A stretch of DNA of 64,000 nucleotides, taken from contig CM055901.1 in assembly GCA_029582155.1 (NCBI GenBank), positions 53,635,206-53,699,205 on the forward strand. The letters run 5' to 3'. Below are positions 26,301 to 35,800 of the stretch, in pieces. This DNA is from Panopea generosa. Its lineage: Eukaryota; Mollusca; Bivalvia; Adapedonta; Hiatellidae. Position 1 is the first letter of the stretch. Every line of letters starts with the position of its first letter. The notes beneath the pieces are model-generated. The model saw only the letters and a list, made by a program, of their open reading frames with translations. It searched no databases and was not told the origin of the DNA. Made by a program: the position numbers and the translations under genes.

Positions 26301-29300
26301 TCTGCTTGTGATTCTTGTACGCGATCTCTACAAAGTCTTCCAATTTTGTGTCTGGGTATTTCTTCATGTACTCCCGGGCAGCGTACGCATACAGTTTGAT
26401 AACATCAGAGGTCATGTTGTTCATACGTGACTGTATCAATCCTGGCTCAGCACCAATCTTGACCATGTGGTCCATGTGACGTCCTACTGGTGATATTTTG
26501 TCAGTGTATCGTTCCGATAACCCTCTCTCCATCTTTTCAAAACCTATAAAACATATAAGGCAATTTATACTGAATATTGGCAAATTTATATATAAGTTAT
26601 TATTAATAATTTTAACTATATGCCCTTTCCCAATTTTAACCCTTTTGGGACCTCCTGGCCCCTTATTGGATTCAAAGGAATGCAATCCTCATTATTGAAC
26701 ATAATCTAATTTGTTGTTACTAAGACTATATTTGGAGACCATTTCTAATTAAACATTTTCGAAATATTTTTTGCAGTTCATGGATTAATACTATTTTAGT
26801 AAAGGTGGTCATCTTGAATTTTAGATAAAAAAATTAGATAGTCTCACACACATGATAAACATCCATGTGTAGCTTGAATATAACTTGCCTGGTAGTTTCT
26901 GTGGAAGTGCTGCTAAATGACGATGACAGATAAGGCCATAATAAATTAATTGGTAAATTTTAATTCCAGCCTGCCCCCTAATTTTCATGCTGCCCATACC
27001 CTTTTTATTTTCATAGAAAAAAAAATAATTAAAAAAAATCAAAAAATCTAAAAATAAAAAATAAAATTCTTCCGCTCTCCCAATTTTAAAAAAAAATTTG
27101 GATGATAATCTAGCAATTAATTTATAATGGCCTAACAAGCACATCTGGCATTTGGCCAGCAGAGCTAAAATCTACCCATGGTAACATAATTATCAAAAGT
27201 AATCATTTTCTAAAACTGTGATATTATAATATATGACAACTTTAAATAATTAATAAATGCAATAAAATTATCCCAATACACAAAATACAATAGCTATACC
27301 TCATGTATTTGTAAAATAATATTTCAATTAAAAGGAATCAAACCAAATCACCACCATTTAGTTTTAAAGAATAGAAACCAGTTTTTAACCCAAAGTTATG
27401 ACAAGAAGGGGACGTAACTGCTGTCAAACTTGACCAACATTGACAATTATCAATCAGAATTATACAGGTGCACATGAAAAATTAATTAGATACAAAGATT
27501 CCTTCAGAAGTTAATGGTCGTGAACCAATTTTCTGGACAGACAGCAAAGGAGCGGACTGATAGCGGAAACACTTAATGCCCAATCACAATTCTTGGAAAG
27601 GCTGGGGCATAATAAAGTTGCCATGGAAATGAACTTAATAAAAAGACTTTGTCACTACATTCACAGATATGAATTCCTGACCTAGGGCCATGACACAATC
27701 CTCCACACCACTCTGTATGAGTCTCCTAGCCATCATCAGCGCTGTCGACCCAGATGAACAATTGTTGTTGACATTGTAAACTGGTACCCCAGACAGCCCC
27801 AGCTCGTATGCAGCTCTCTGACCACATGTTGGTTCCCCATAGCAATAGCTTGCTACCACAGCTTTAATTTTGTCATACTTCAACCCAGCATCTTTAAGAG
27901 CAGCCTCACCTATAATCAGAATATTGAGCAAGGTCATTCATTTAATTCATCCGACTTTTTCAAATTCAAGTAATTGATGATTGTATTACTTCCCAGGGCC
28001 CAATTGTTCAAAGCTTGGTTAGCCTAACCCTGGGTTAAAGTGAAATTTTTAAATCATGATATTTTGAGATTTACAGCTTTTTAGGTTATTATTTTATTGA
28101 AATGTATGAAAATATACCATTTTGTTTCTAAATGCATTTAAATTGTCATTAAATCATTAAGTATAGAAAATATTAAAGTTAGAAAAATTTCTCTTAACAC
28201 GTGGCTAACAGAGCTTTGAACAACTGGGTCAAAATGTATAAAACTGGACGTATGAAATGCTTACTACTCATTTTGCCTTTATAACATCATTTTTTTTAAA
28301 AAAAACTCCTGGGCCCAGTTGTTCAAAGCTTGGTTAGCTTGGTTAAGTGAAATTTTGTAACTTCAATATATATATACATGTATTCTATAATTGATGATTT
28401 TATGGCAATTTGAGTGCACTTTTAAAAAACAAAATGACATATTTCCATATGTTCAATAAAACAATAACCTAAAAAGTTGTAAATCTAAAAATATTGTGAT
28501 ATGAAAATTTCACTTAACCCAGGGTTAAGCTAACCCAGCTTCGCACAACTGGGCCTTGGAAAACAAGACTCAGGCTTCCTGAGTTATAAAAAAGGGATTA
28601 AGAAGTAACTAATAGATATTGTAATATATTTTTACAATTGATTTTTACTATAAAATCAATGTTGTTATCTTGTATACGTAACTACAAAATCCGCATTTGT
28701 CATCATAGTTTGTGTAATTGTATTGTATTTAGGAGAGGAACTCTATAAGCTTGTCTTTCATTCCAATCCTTTCGACAAAATTGTTTGTAAATATGTAATA
28801 TTGTAAGATAGTTGAAATAAAATATGTTTAAACCAACAATGTCAAACCTGCCAGTACAAAGATGCAAACGAATGTTGTCTCATTCATGTGAACATATGTG
28901 ACACATTTCAAAATCTGTCAAGTTGTTTACAAGATATATGGATCGACACAAATTATTGTCGCTATTTCTGAACTTGCACATCTGAGTATGACCTTGACAT
29001 TTAAATCACAGTCCCGAGTTGCATGCGACATGCCACCTCATTACCACTATGGGAATATGACCTCTTGTCACACGGTTTTTGCCCATATATAAACATGTTA
29101 TAATCTTTCCAATACTGCAACAATTTACACATTTGCTTTCGCCAGTTCAAAAACATCTCCATGATCTTATAGTCAGTTAAAAAAGACTGTTTATAACTTG
29201 ATTCAGGTGTTGTGGTTATTTACCACATATTCAAGTTTATTTAAAATCGAATAAAACTATTATATGATAAACAGAATCAGAAATTGCATATATCTTTGAC

Positions 29301-29849
29301 AACCCAAGGGCACATAAACCTGCCTACAACAGTTGAAATTCACTGGTCAATCAACATGTTCAAGTTCTGAATAAAATCCAATAAAGAACAATTATCTTTT
29401 ATAGCATAGTTTACACAGTGACTTAATTACACTTTAATGTTTAAATATGTCTCTGGATTACAGAAAATGAAGGATGGACAAATTACCATCACCAAGGCCA
29501 GCACTAACAAGAGCTGTCAGTGGACAGCGTGCCCAACTTTTCAAATATGGTACTGAACAAGGAGCACCCACTTAAGTTTCATTGATATATAGGTATTGGT
29601 TACTTAGATATGAGCCTTAAAACTTTAAAAAACAAAGGTGTTTTGGACACAAGTACAATAGTTCCCCATTTTTTTAAAAAGTTGAGCTAAAAATTAAAAA
29701 AAACAACATTTCAATATATAGCACATGATTGTGTAGTTACCTGCTTCTTTTCCCATGTCTGGGTAGTCCCATTTCTTGGTCAGTGGTCTCTCAAATTTGG
29801 TCAGTCCCACTCCAACCACAAATACGCGTGGTCTCTTGACACTGGACAT
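20190..29849 (-). CDS. SCP2: SCPx-type peroxisomal 3-oxoacyl-CoA thiolase without an SCP2 domain
   Basis: The six coding exons, in transcript order, are 29741-29849, 27682-27909, 26126-26543, 24485-24641, 22793-22994 and 20190-20362. All have GT/AG borders and matching phases, and together give 1287 nt or 428 aa. Residues 9-19 ([11 protein letters not shown]) match the SCPx start. The nucleophile is Cys87 in [14 protein letters not shown] lies at 306-309 and GHP at 365-367 in [10 protein letters not shown]. In the known family this enzyme thiolytically cleaves branched-chain and sterol side-chain 3-oxoacyl-CoAs in peroxisomes. The protein ends VTAKL-stop, and AKL is a PTS1 signal. Vertebrate SCPx is about 547 aa with a C-terminal SCP2 domain, which is absent here. 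It is divergent with HSDL2. An upstream in-frame ATG (29891) would cross a possible acceptor, so the start at 29849 is preferred. Confidence 0.93.
20505..20793 (-). mobile_element. full-length tRNA-derived SINE (family A) with 12-bp TSD
   Basis: It is the reverse-oriented counterpart of the 9.6-kb SINE, with a (gatt)n tail at the left and a tRNA-like head at the right. The direct repeat acatagcaatga at 20493-20504 and 20794-20805 is the TSD. It lies in SCPx intron 5. Confidence 0.87.
20835..21107 (+). mobile_element. older SINE copy (family A), 5'-truncated
   Basis: It has a B-box-like 'gttgtgagttcaaatccc', the shared body 'gattcaagtgtgaaagttat' and 'gtggttaggttaactgat'. It lies 40 bp from the younger inverted copy at 20505-20793. 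Confidence 0.7.
21229..21515. repeat. two-unit tandem repeat, ~150 bp
   Basis: Units at about 21229-21345 and 21378-21515 share 'ttgccatagcaaccacaat', 'tgtccaactgaaa', 'cacatgctaagttt' and 'gatactttttgag'. It is intronic and non-coding. Confidence 0.65.
21516..22792 (-). other. remainder of SCPx intron 5
   Basis: AT-rich. A short local duplication 'gaagctgtgtgctc(t/c)aagttata' lies near 22010-22075. No gene is supported. Confidence 0.35.
22793..22994 (-). CDS. SCP2: SCPx thiolase exon 5 (HDCF and GHP motifs)
   Basis: It is 202 nt, residues 305-371, opening [18 protein letters not shown] and closing with SKGHPIGAT. The segment [19 protein letters not shown] is recognisable but diverged from vertebrate SCPx. 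Confidence 0.92.
23214..23840. mobile_element. MITE-like repeat (family D), ~620 bp
   Basis: The left end aaagggaattagtaaggatt and the reverse complement of the right end (aaagggagtatatcaggaaa) form imperfect terminal inverted repeats of about 23 bp. It shares its body with 3700-4215 and 50432-50847. It lies in SCPx intron 4 and no ORF is conserved. Confidence 0.65.
24114..24441. repeat. pair of ~55-bp direct repeats
   Basis: 24114-24172 and 24389-24441 share 'taaatccacttttactaaag', 'ataccactct' and 'aactaaatcttattta'. They flank about 215 bp of AT-rich sequence just downstream of exon 4 in transcript order. Confidence 0.65.
24485..24641 (-). CDS. SCP2: SCPx thiolase exon 4
   Basis: It is 157 nt, residues 252-304, including [18 protein letters not shown] and [16 protein letters not shown]. 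The donor gag|gtagac is in phase 0. Extending the frame past the donor gives only intron. Confidence 0.92.
24705..24884. mobile_element. MITE, TIR tacagtcaaacctgt
   Basis: It is about 180 bp with 15-bp near-perfect terminal inverted repeats, and pairing extends inward (cttaagcag with ctgcttaag). A related copy lies at 38283-38456 in an HSDL2 intron. It lies in SCPx intron 3. Confidence 0.75.
24990..25190 (+). mobile_element. possible decayed SINE
   Basis: It has weak landmarks in the order expected for family A: 'tttgactgtcagccca', 'tctctgtgatgattt', 'gtgacttggag' and 'aacctaactgatc'. The match is degenerate and could be coincidental in part. Confidence 0.35.
25672..25962 (+). mobile_element. 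tRNA-SINE remnants (family C) in tandem
   Basis: A B-box fragment ggttcgagtcccaggttgg lies at about 25703. A longer copy at 25813-25962 has a head 'gcgatggtggatagagtg', a B-box-like 'ggttgcggggtcaactcc' and the body 'cactcagtactggttttgcc'. It lies in SCPx intron 3. The 69-aa plus frame here is the SINE, not a gene. Confidence 0.55.
26126..26543 (-). CDS. SCP2: SCPx thiolase exon 3
   Basis: It is 418 nt, residues 113-252. It starts [15 protein letters not shown], includes [18 protein letters not shown] and the thiolase core [16 protein letters not shown], and ends at a gtag|gtgagt donor in phase 2. Confidence 0.93.
26931..27135. mobile_element. MITE (family A), second copy
   Basis: Its ends, taaggccataataaattaat and caattaatttataatggcct, match those at 10725-10940. 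The interior has 'ccccctaattttcatgc' and an A-rich tract. It lies in SCPx intron 2, and the minus frame across it is spurious. Confidence 0.7.
27682..27909 (-). CDS. SCP2: SCPx thiolase exon 2 (catalytic Cys)
   Basis: It is 228 nt, phase 1 to 1, residues 37-112. It carries [16 protein letters not shown] and the catalytic-cysteine motif [17 protein letters not shown]. Confidence 0.93.
27996..28230. mobile_element. MITE (family E), copy 1
   Basis: Left end gggcccaattgttcaaagct and right end agctttgaacaactgggtc are inverted repeats of about 30 bp. The interior has 'ttacagctttttaggttatt'. It lies in SCPx intron 1. Confidence 0.75.
28311..28555. mobile_element. MITE (family E), copy 2, inverted relative to copy 1
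   Basis: Left end gggcccagttgttcaaagct and right end ttcgcacaactgggcc. The interior 'caataacctaaaaagttgta' is the reverse complement of the copy 1 interior, so the two MITEs lie in opposite orientation 80 bp apart. Confidence 0.75.
28556..29740 (-). other. remainder of SCPx intron 1
   Basis: AT-rich intron sequence. A 'caataaaatatgtttaaacc'-like string at 23990 recurs near 28818, suggesting another interspersed repeat. No additional exon was found. Confidence 0.35.
29741..29849 (-). CDS. SCP2: SCPx thiolase exon 1 (start)
   Basis: It encodes [20 protein letters not shown] to KEA and ends in phase 1 at a cag|gtaact donor. Upstream, 'tttgatatttaccag' could be an acceptor, so a separate 5' UTR exon is possible. 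Confidence 0.88.
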
Positions 29850-30379
29850 TTCTACTCTTTTTTGGCACCTGGTAAATATCAAACCGAACATGTTGTCTAG
29901 GTATGCCCAATAAATTTTAAAAGAACAGAATTCTATATAGAATTTAATTCATTATTCATCAAACCAATGCATGTAGTATATAAATATATATATAAAGATG
30001 CTCTTTATATAAAATATCCATAATTATAAAAGACATCAATTACCATAATTTACTACAAAATTTAAAAACATTAAAAAAAACATTTTTTCGACATATACAA
30101 AACCAAGGACTTGTATAGAAGGATAGGAAACTTGCATCTCCTGACTAAATGTTGATGAAACAGCACATGTAGGATTCATAATTTGCTAATTTATCATTCA
30201 AAATTCATAGAAAACTGATTTCTTGTACATAAACTGTAAGTTGTATGTAATCTTAGATGTTTAAACAAGTTTTGATCACACAAAATGCTCTTGAATTAAA
30301 GATATTGAGATTTGAAGGAAAATTTACCATAATTTTTCGTTATTTTAGCTGCAGTATATAAATTTTGCAGTTCACACAC

Positions 30380-30593
30380 ATACTTCAACAATTTTAAACA
30401 CAAATTTCTGGGAATGATATTGTTTTGATGACAATTTCATTCTGCAGTGCAAGAATTTTGACTTGTATTCCTGAGATGAATGGTAGTTAAGATAATTAAA
30501 AACAAGATATTGCGAGATTTTGCATGAATACGCGAGCATTCACAAAATCTCAATCAGTTGCCTTTCCTTCTCTATATAATTCCTTCACAAAAC
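30380..30593 (-). repeat. inverted-repeat arm, partner at 34180-34378
   Basis: The stretch containing 'gggaatgatattgttttgat', 'attctgcagtgcaagaattt' and 'tccttctctatataattcc' is the diverged reverse complement of 34180-34378. Together the arms bracket HSDL2 exon 1. Confidence 0.65.
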
Positions 30594-30799
30594 ATGCTAC
30601 ATGTTTCCGCCACAGGGAATAGCTTCATAACTCTCTCAACTTCGACATAACTATTTTTGTGATAAATATATGTTTAGACACTTGTAAAAGTAATTGACCT
30701 GACATGAGGCGGGTTGTCAATCAAACAAGCTGATAATCCAATCTATGATTAATATTGTTTCCAAGGACTGCCATTTTCCTTAGACAAGAGAATGGTCTC

Positions 30800-30965
30800 T
30801 TATTGGTGGAGGAAGATTTCAGAATGAATAATAGTATAACCACCATCCTTTTTCAAGTAACTTGCAAATTTTCTCACTTAAACTTATTTAAACAAGCTCA
30901 TAACGCTAAAGCCAATGACCTTAATGGTGAGAGGAAAGTGGTCATTTGTCTTAGTTCACTTGCCC
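30800..30965 (-). mobile_element. tRNA-SINE remnant (family B)
   Basis: It shares 'caagtaacttgcaaattttc' and 'ggtgagaggaaagtg' landmarks with the copies near 18.2 and 50.9 kb. It is strongly diverged and the tRNA head is hard to see. Confidence 0.4.
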
Positions 30966-31559
30966 TGGGAGGACCAACAAAATTTGCATAAAAGTATTAA
31001 TATTTTAAACATCTATTAAAAATAAAACAAATGGACCATTTACAGGTGCTAATAATGCACATGAAGATGCCTTTGGCCAAACAGGGAATTACTAAAAAAT
31101 ATATTGACTGTAGTTAAACGTGAAATAACATGCACATTCAACTGACTGAATATACTGCGCAGGGACTGCGTATAAAAAGGAAAATGAGGAGAGTAAAAGT
31201 GGGAGTATGCTGTAGGGATGTTCTGGATTGCCTTGTTGGTCTATGGAGATTTTTGTTCTGTCAACTCCAACCATCTGATGTTCTTTTTTGGATAGTATGG
31301 TTAATCTTGCTTCTATGCATCTATAATTGAAGTATAGTTTGTTTATCTCTTAATAATCATATCTTTTAAACTTAATCTGTTTTTTCGAAGACCTAGCCGT
31401 TCTCTTTTTCAAGCCAGCATAGTTCAAACACAGCTGGCATTCTCTCACAATAGTTATATATGCTGTTTCTTTGGGGTTTTGTGTCAAGATTTCTTAGAAT
31501 GATGATGTTGATGTTTTTTGTTGATGGTTAATACTAATTAATTTGCTAAGTCAATATGC

Positions 31560-31800
31560 TGAAGATGATTGGTCGTCTTTTGCTGGTAACTGACAGCACA
31601 TTGCATAAATTAATCTGGGTGCGATTTCATCTTCCAGGTGTTTTCCCAATTGTCCATATTGTTCAGGTCTTGCTGTAGGTTGTGACAGTCAGCATTAAAT
31701 GTGATTATTAGATATGCTATAGTATCATCTGCATACAGATAAACATAAGCTCTGAGGTCTTCCAGCATGACAACTGAGATGAAAATTGTCTAAAATTTAA
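31560..31800 (-). pseudogene. LINE reverse transcriptase fragment
   Basis: On the minus strand a frame reads VYLYADDTIAYLIITFNADC, then NLQQDLNNMDNWENTWKMKS. This is RT motif C (YADD, near 31723-31734) and the following palm/thumb region of a CR1/Jockey-group LINE. It is short, isolated and ends in a stop. It has no relation to the neighbouring host genes. Confidence 0.75.
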
Positions 31801-31870
31801 ATAAATTGCAATTTATTGTTCTGCCGTAGAGTGTAATTTTACTGTTTTCAAATATTTTAAAACAGCTAGC

Positions 31871-31982
31871 CGGGATCACCCTATAAGAGTAGTCACCTAT
31901 CCAAGTAATAACCCGTACTTCGTTGCTTAACTTCCAATACTATAGGTTCACTTCAACCATGACCTATGTACATTCACTACAC
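31871..31982 (-). repeat. 5S rRNA-like sequence (SINE3-like or pseudogene), copy 1
   Basis: On the minus strand 'ggaagttaagcaacgaagta' followed by 'ttacttggataggtgac' closely resembles the 5S rRNA segment (ggaagttaagcaacg...tacttggatgggtgac). The 5' part and 3' end of 5S are not recognisable, so it is not a functional gene. Confidence 0.6.
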
Positions 31983-32120
31983 TCCTTCCCTATTTAACCT
32001 TTACAGCTTAGCCCAAACTGCACAGCCTGTGGCCTCCCGCAGTTTCTGGCAATATCCCACCCAATTCCAAGGAAAGAGAGATTCGTGCAGATGCATGTTC
32101 GAAAGTTAATCCTCATCGAC

Positions 32121-32230
32121 ATTAAAGAGACAACGGTCACCCATCCAATTTCTAATCTGTTCTTTGTTGCTTAACTTCCAATACAGTCAGTGCACATCAA
32201 CCATGTTCCTATAAAAGCTAGTCTTACAGC
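32121..32230 (-). repeat. 5S rRNA-like sequence, copy 2
   Basis: On the minus strand 'ggaagttaagcaacaaagaa' then 'aaattggatgggtgaccgtt' gives the same 5S region as copy 1, displaced by 244 bp in the same orientation. Flanking strings such as 'gtagtgaatgtat' also recur, so the pair is a tandem duplication or two related insertions. Confidence 0.6.
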
Positions 32231-32820
32231 GAGGCTGTTGTAAGTGACTTATATACATTCACTACAATGTCAGTAATAAATTCCATTTTGATTCCACTGA
32301 GATTATTAAAATATGATGAACTTCAACAGTAAAACTTAACATATCATTTTGTTATTTTACCTCTTATTCGATGTAGTGACAGCATAAATTTATCAAAAAA
32401 ATTGTATAACGTTGATGATTTCCAGGTGTTATTTACCCTCGCACATTACCCTTAGCATTTTTTTGTTTCGTCGAGGACGTTATCAATATTGACCTCCTTT
32501 TCTTAGAGAGAGTTACGTCTCTTTGAAAGAAAGCTAAGATTTGTATATTATACGAAATTTCATATCCATCGTTTCGAGGATTAGTATTTGTAATCAATGC
32601 CTTATTTAAATAACCATTTTTTTTATTTTATATTGTTATTCGATAAATATATATATATGTCTTATCTTTGAAAAAATATGTATTATTTAATATAACATAA
32701 AGAATATGTTATATCAAAGTATTTCGTTTACATTTTGAATCTGTTTAATGACTTTTGGACAAAGTTCGGGCAAGTCAACGAAGCTAATAATTTAGAAAAA
32801 AGTTGATAGACATATTTACA

Positions 32821-32837
32821 ATGGCTGCAAATACAGG
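32821..32837 (+). CDS. HSDL2: HSDL2 exon 1 (17 coding nt)
   Basis: It encodes MAANT plus two bases of Gly6 and ends at a gg|gtaagt donor. The peptide matches the vertebrate MLPNTGRLAG start after joining to exon 2 (MAANTGKLAG). Confidence 0.88.
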
Positions 32838-35800
32838 GTAAGTGATTAATTTATTTCATGTAAGCATTCAGTCGTGATTTGTATTTCAACAAGACGCAAT
32901 TTAATTTTAATACAGTAACGCACATTTGGCTGACCTACCTGTTCAACATCGTCGAGGTGGGGTGGGGTTAGTATGGTGCCGGCAGTGGACACTTGTGGTT
33001 TCTAGTCAAGCAGAAACCTAAGTGTAAGGTCAAACCTTTTACATTTGCAAACTTTGAAACAAAAAAACATTTTAGTAAACCAAATTGACCAATCATTTGA
33101 ACTGTTTTATTGTACAAAGTGCCAATACCGAACACTTGAAGAACTCTTTCTTTGTGAGAACTGTGGTTAAGTGGAACCATCTAGAGGAGAGCACTACCAG
33201 CGCCAAGACAGTTGAGGCCTTTAAGACCAGCCTCCTGAGCTGTTACTTAGCACGCACACTACCCGTAATTATATACCAGTATTGGGATCTTTTACGTATT
33301 ATACAGATACAGATACAGGTTTATGTTTCATTCCCAGGGATATTTCTATGTCCACCTTGGACACTCACGCAAATATATGTTCTTCTGTTACTTGGGGGTC
33401 ATTATATAATTTGGTGTTATTTACAATGTGATTGTGAGGCACATGTATGTACAAGATTAAGATTAAAACAATAAAAACGATGCCCTCGCTCTACAGTGCA
33501 GAGACCAGCTCTCATATGAAAGCCTCTAGGGTGTCGACTGTGGTTACACTCTCTGGAAGGCTGTTCCACAGTCTGGTGCTTAGCGGAAAAAGGGGAGCTG
33601 GGTAGATGTCAACTCTGCAGAATGGGACAAGGAACTTCAGTTGCCTCTAGTGTCAAGGGACGCTGGTCGAAAGAATGCCGAGGGGATATCTATGAGTCCA
33701 TGGGCGATTCTGTACACCATCACAAGCTTCACGTTGATGCAGCGTTCTTGCAATATCTTCCAGCCAAGCTGTTGTATCATCTGGCTGGTACTGCTTGTTG
33801 TAGTATAGCTGCCTTTCTTCTCACTGCTCATCAGGATGGCCTCAATCTGGCTGATGTTTGTGGCAGTGGACGGGTCACATACTCAAAATGGGCCTGAGTG
33901 ACAAGGGTCTTATAACTCTGTGCATTGATATCTTGTTGGCAACTTGCCAGGTTTCTTATGAAGCTGGATAGTGAATTGGCCTTCTTAGCTCTGGCTGCTA
34001 CATGGGCATTCCAAACAAATAAGAAAGAAAAAGAAAACACCTACTCCACTTTTGAGATAACTTTTTTAAAAATTTACTGATACTGTAGTTCAATCAAATC
34101 TGTTAACACCTGTTTTAAAACATATGAGGAAATAACATTGTCTTGTGTGGTAAATGATCTGAAGTGATACATAAAGATGAGGAATTATATAGAGAAGGAA
34201 AGGCTACTGATTAAGATTTTGTGAACGCTCGCAAATTCACACAATATCTCGTTTTCAGTTATCTTAACTTCCGTCCATCTCAGGAACACAAATCAAAATT
34301 CTTACATTGCAGAATGAAATTGTCATTAAAACAATACCATTCCCAAAAAATTGTGTTTAAAATTGTTAGAAGTACTTTTGATTACAAAATTTGTAATACG
34401 ACAAATTAAATAAATTTCCTTCAAACCACATATCCAGTTTTACACACTTTACAGACTAGTTTTAATACAGATACACACATTTACAATAAAATCTCTTCAC
34501 ATTGATAACTATTTTTGTTGTTTATTTTCAAAATAATGTTGAGGAATCAGATTCCGAAAGACCAAATATTGGCCCTGTAAAATGCATTTCTTTTAGATAC
34601 TTATTTTTCAGGAAATCTTATATTTGAATTAAATATTTATATTAATGTTTTTCTATTCATAGAAATTGAATGACTCCCATACACAGTTAAAATTAAGGAA
34701 AATGCTCATTTCCACCCAATTATGTCATATTTTTCACATAAATTTAGATTAGTTTTTTATTATGAAGACATTCTTTCCACACTAAGTTATTTATTCTGAT
34801 CATTGTGTAGTTCACTCTGAGTAATATATGTAAATATTGCCTTGTGGCAAGAGTGACTTTACTGTTAAAACCATGATATATTTTAGATAAAATGGCTTAA
34901 ACAGGTCTTGAAATTTCATATAAAAGCTACTCGTTCTCCTTTTCCAACAATTGTAATTCAATGCTTAAAATCAAAGAAACAATAAGGTCAGTTTCTTAAA
35001 TCTTACTCGTCCTGACCAAATATTCACTTGTGTGGAATTTTCCAGCACTGCTTAAAATGTATGAAATCTTCATAATATTACATTAGCTGTACATGTACAC
35101 TTTAAAGTGGAAAATGTAAAATTGCAAAAAAAATTGTGCCATGTTTCGGGCTGTGGTAGAGTATATTGGTTAAAATATTTTTTAACTACAATTGTGTGAT
35201 ATGATTTTTTGAATTCATTATAGGCAGTTTGTATGAAGTTGTGTTTGAAGCAGGCTTTTTCTGTATAATTATGGCCATAGAGATAATTCTGTTAACTGTT
35301 TTATTAATAACAGGACAAGTAACCTTCTGATCAGGATATTAAGTACTTGTCTGGCTTGCCATTTAAAAATTAAAGTCATGTGCTGGTAATAGGTGTAAAA
35401 TAGAATAAATACATATATATTCATCACAATTGACTTGCCATTTTGCCAATTCTTTGAGTGAATGTGAGCTTCTGAAACGTTCCATGGTCGGGCAATCTTT
35501 AATCCCCATCTGTAGTAACTGATTACTTTAATATTGTGCATCTCTGTAAACTACATCCATGATTACTGTCATCAATAGCTGCTTTAGATCAGTTTAAACT
35601 AATTTATTTTCGCTCGACTGCAAAGAAAACACGTTGCTTATATGAACTGCTCTCGAGTCCATTTCCTGGGTAGAATTAGTACTGAGTGTTTTTTTTGAGA
35701 GACAGGGGATGGAACCCACAACCTCTTATGTGAGCGGACAAAACTCTATCCACTACATTACATCCCAACTAGATTGATTCTGGATATATGAGTGACTTTG

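Larger units (their letters stand above)
29850..32820. promoter_or_regulatory. intergenic gap between divergent SCPx and HSDL2 genes
   Basis: The start codons of the two genes lie 2.97 kb apart, transcribed outward. The gap should hold both promoters and 5' UTRs, but I see no clear TATA box or CpG-rich core. A repeat arm (30380-30593), a SINE remnant, a LINE RT fragment and 5S-like pieces occupy much of it. A truly shared bidirectional promoter is less likely at this distance than two separate ones. Confidence 0.4.

Noticed and set aside
29850-29891. Upstream in-frame ATG of the SCPx gene as the true start
   Set aside because: The intervening codons do not resemble the family N-terminus, and they cross a possible splice acceptor. 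ATG at 29849 matches the vertebrate MSS start.
31871-32230. Functional 5S rRNA genes
   Set aside because: Only the middle part of 5S is recognisable, with substitutions, and both ends are missing.
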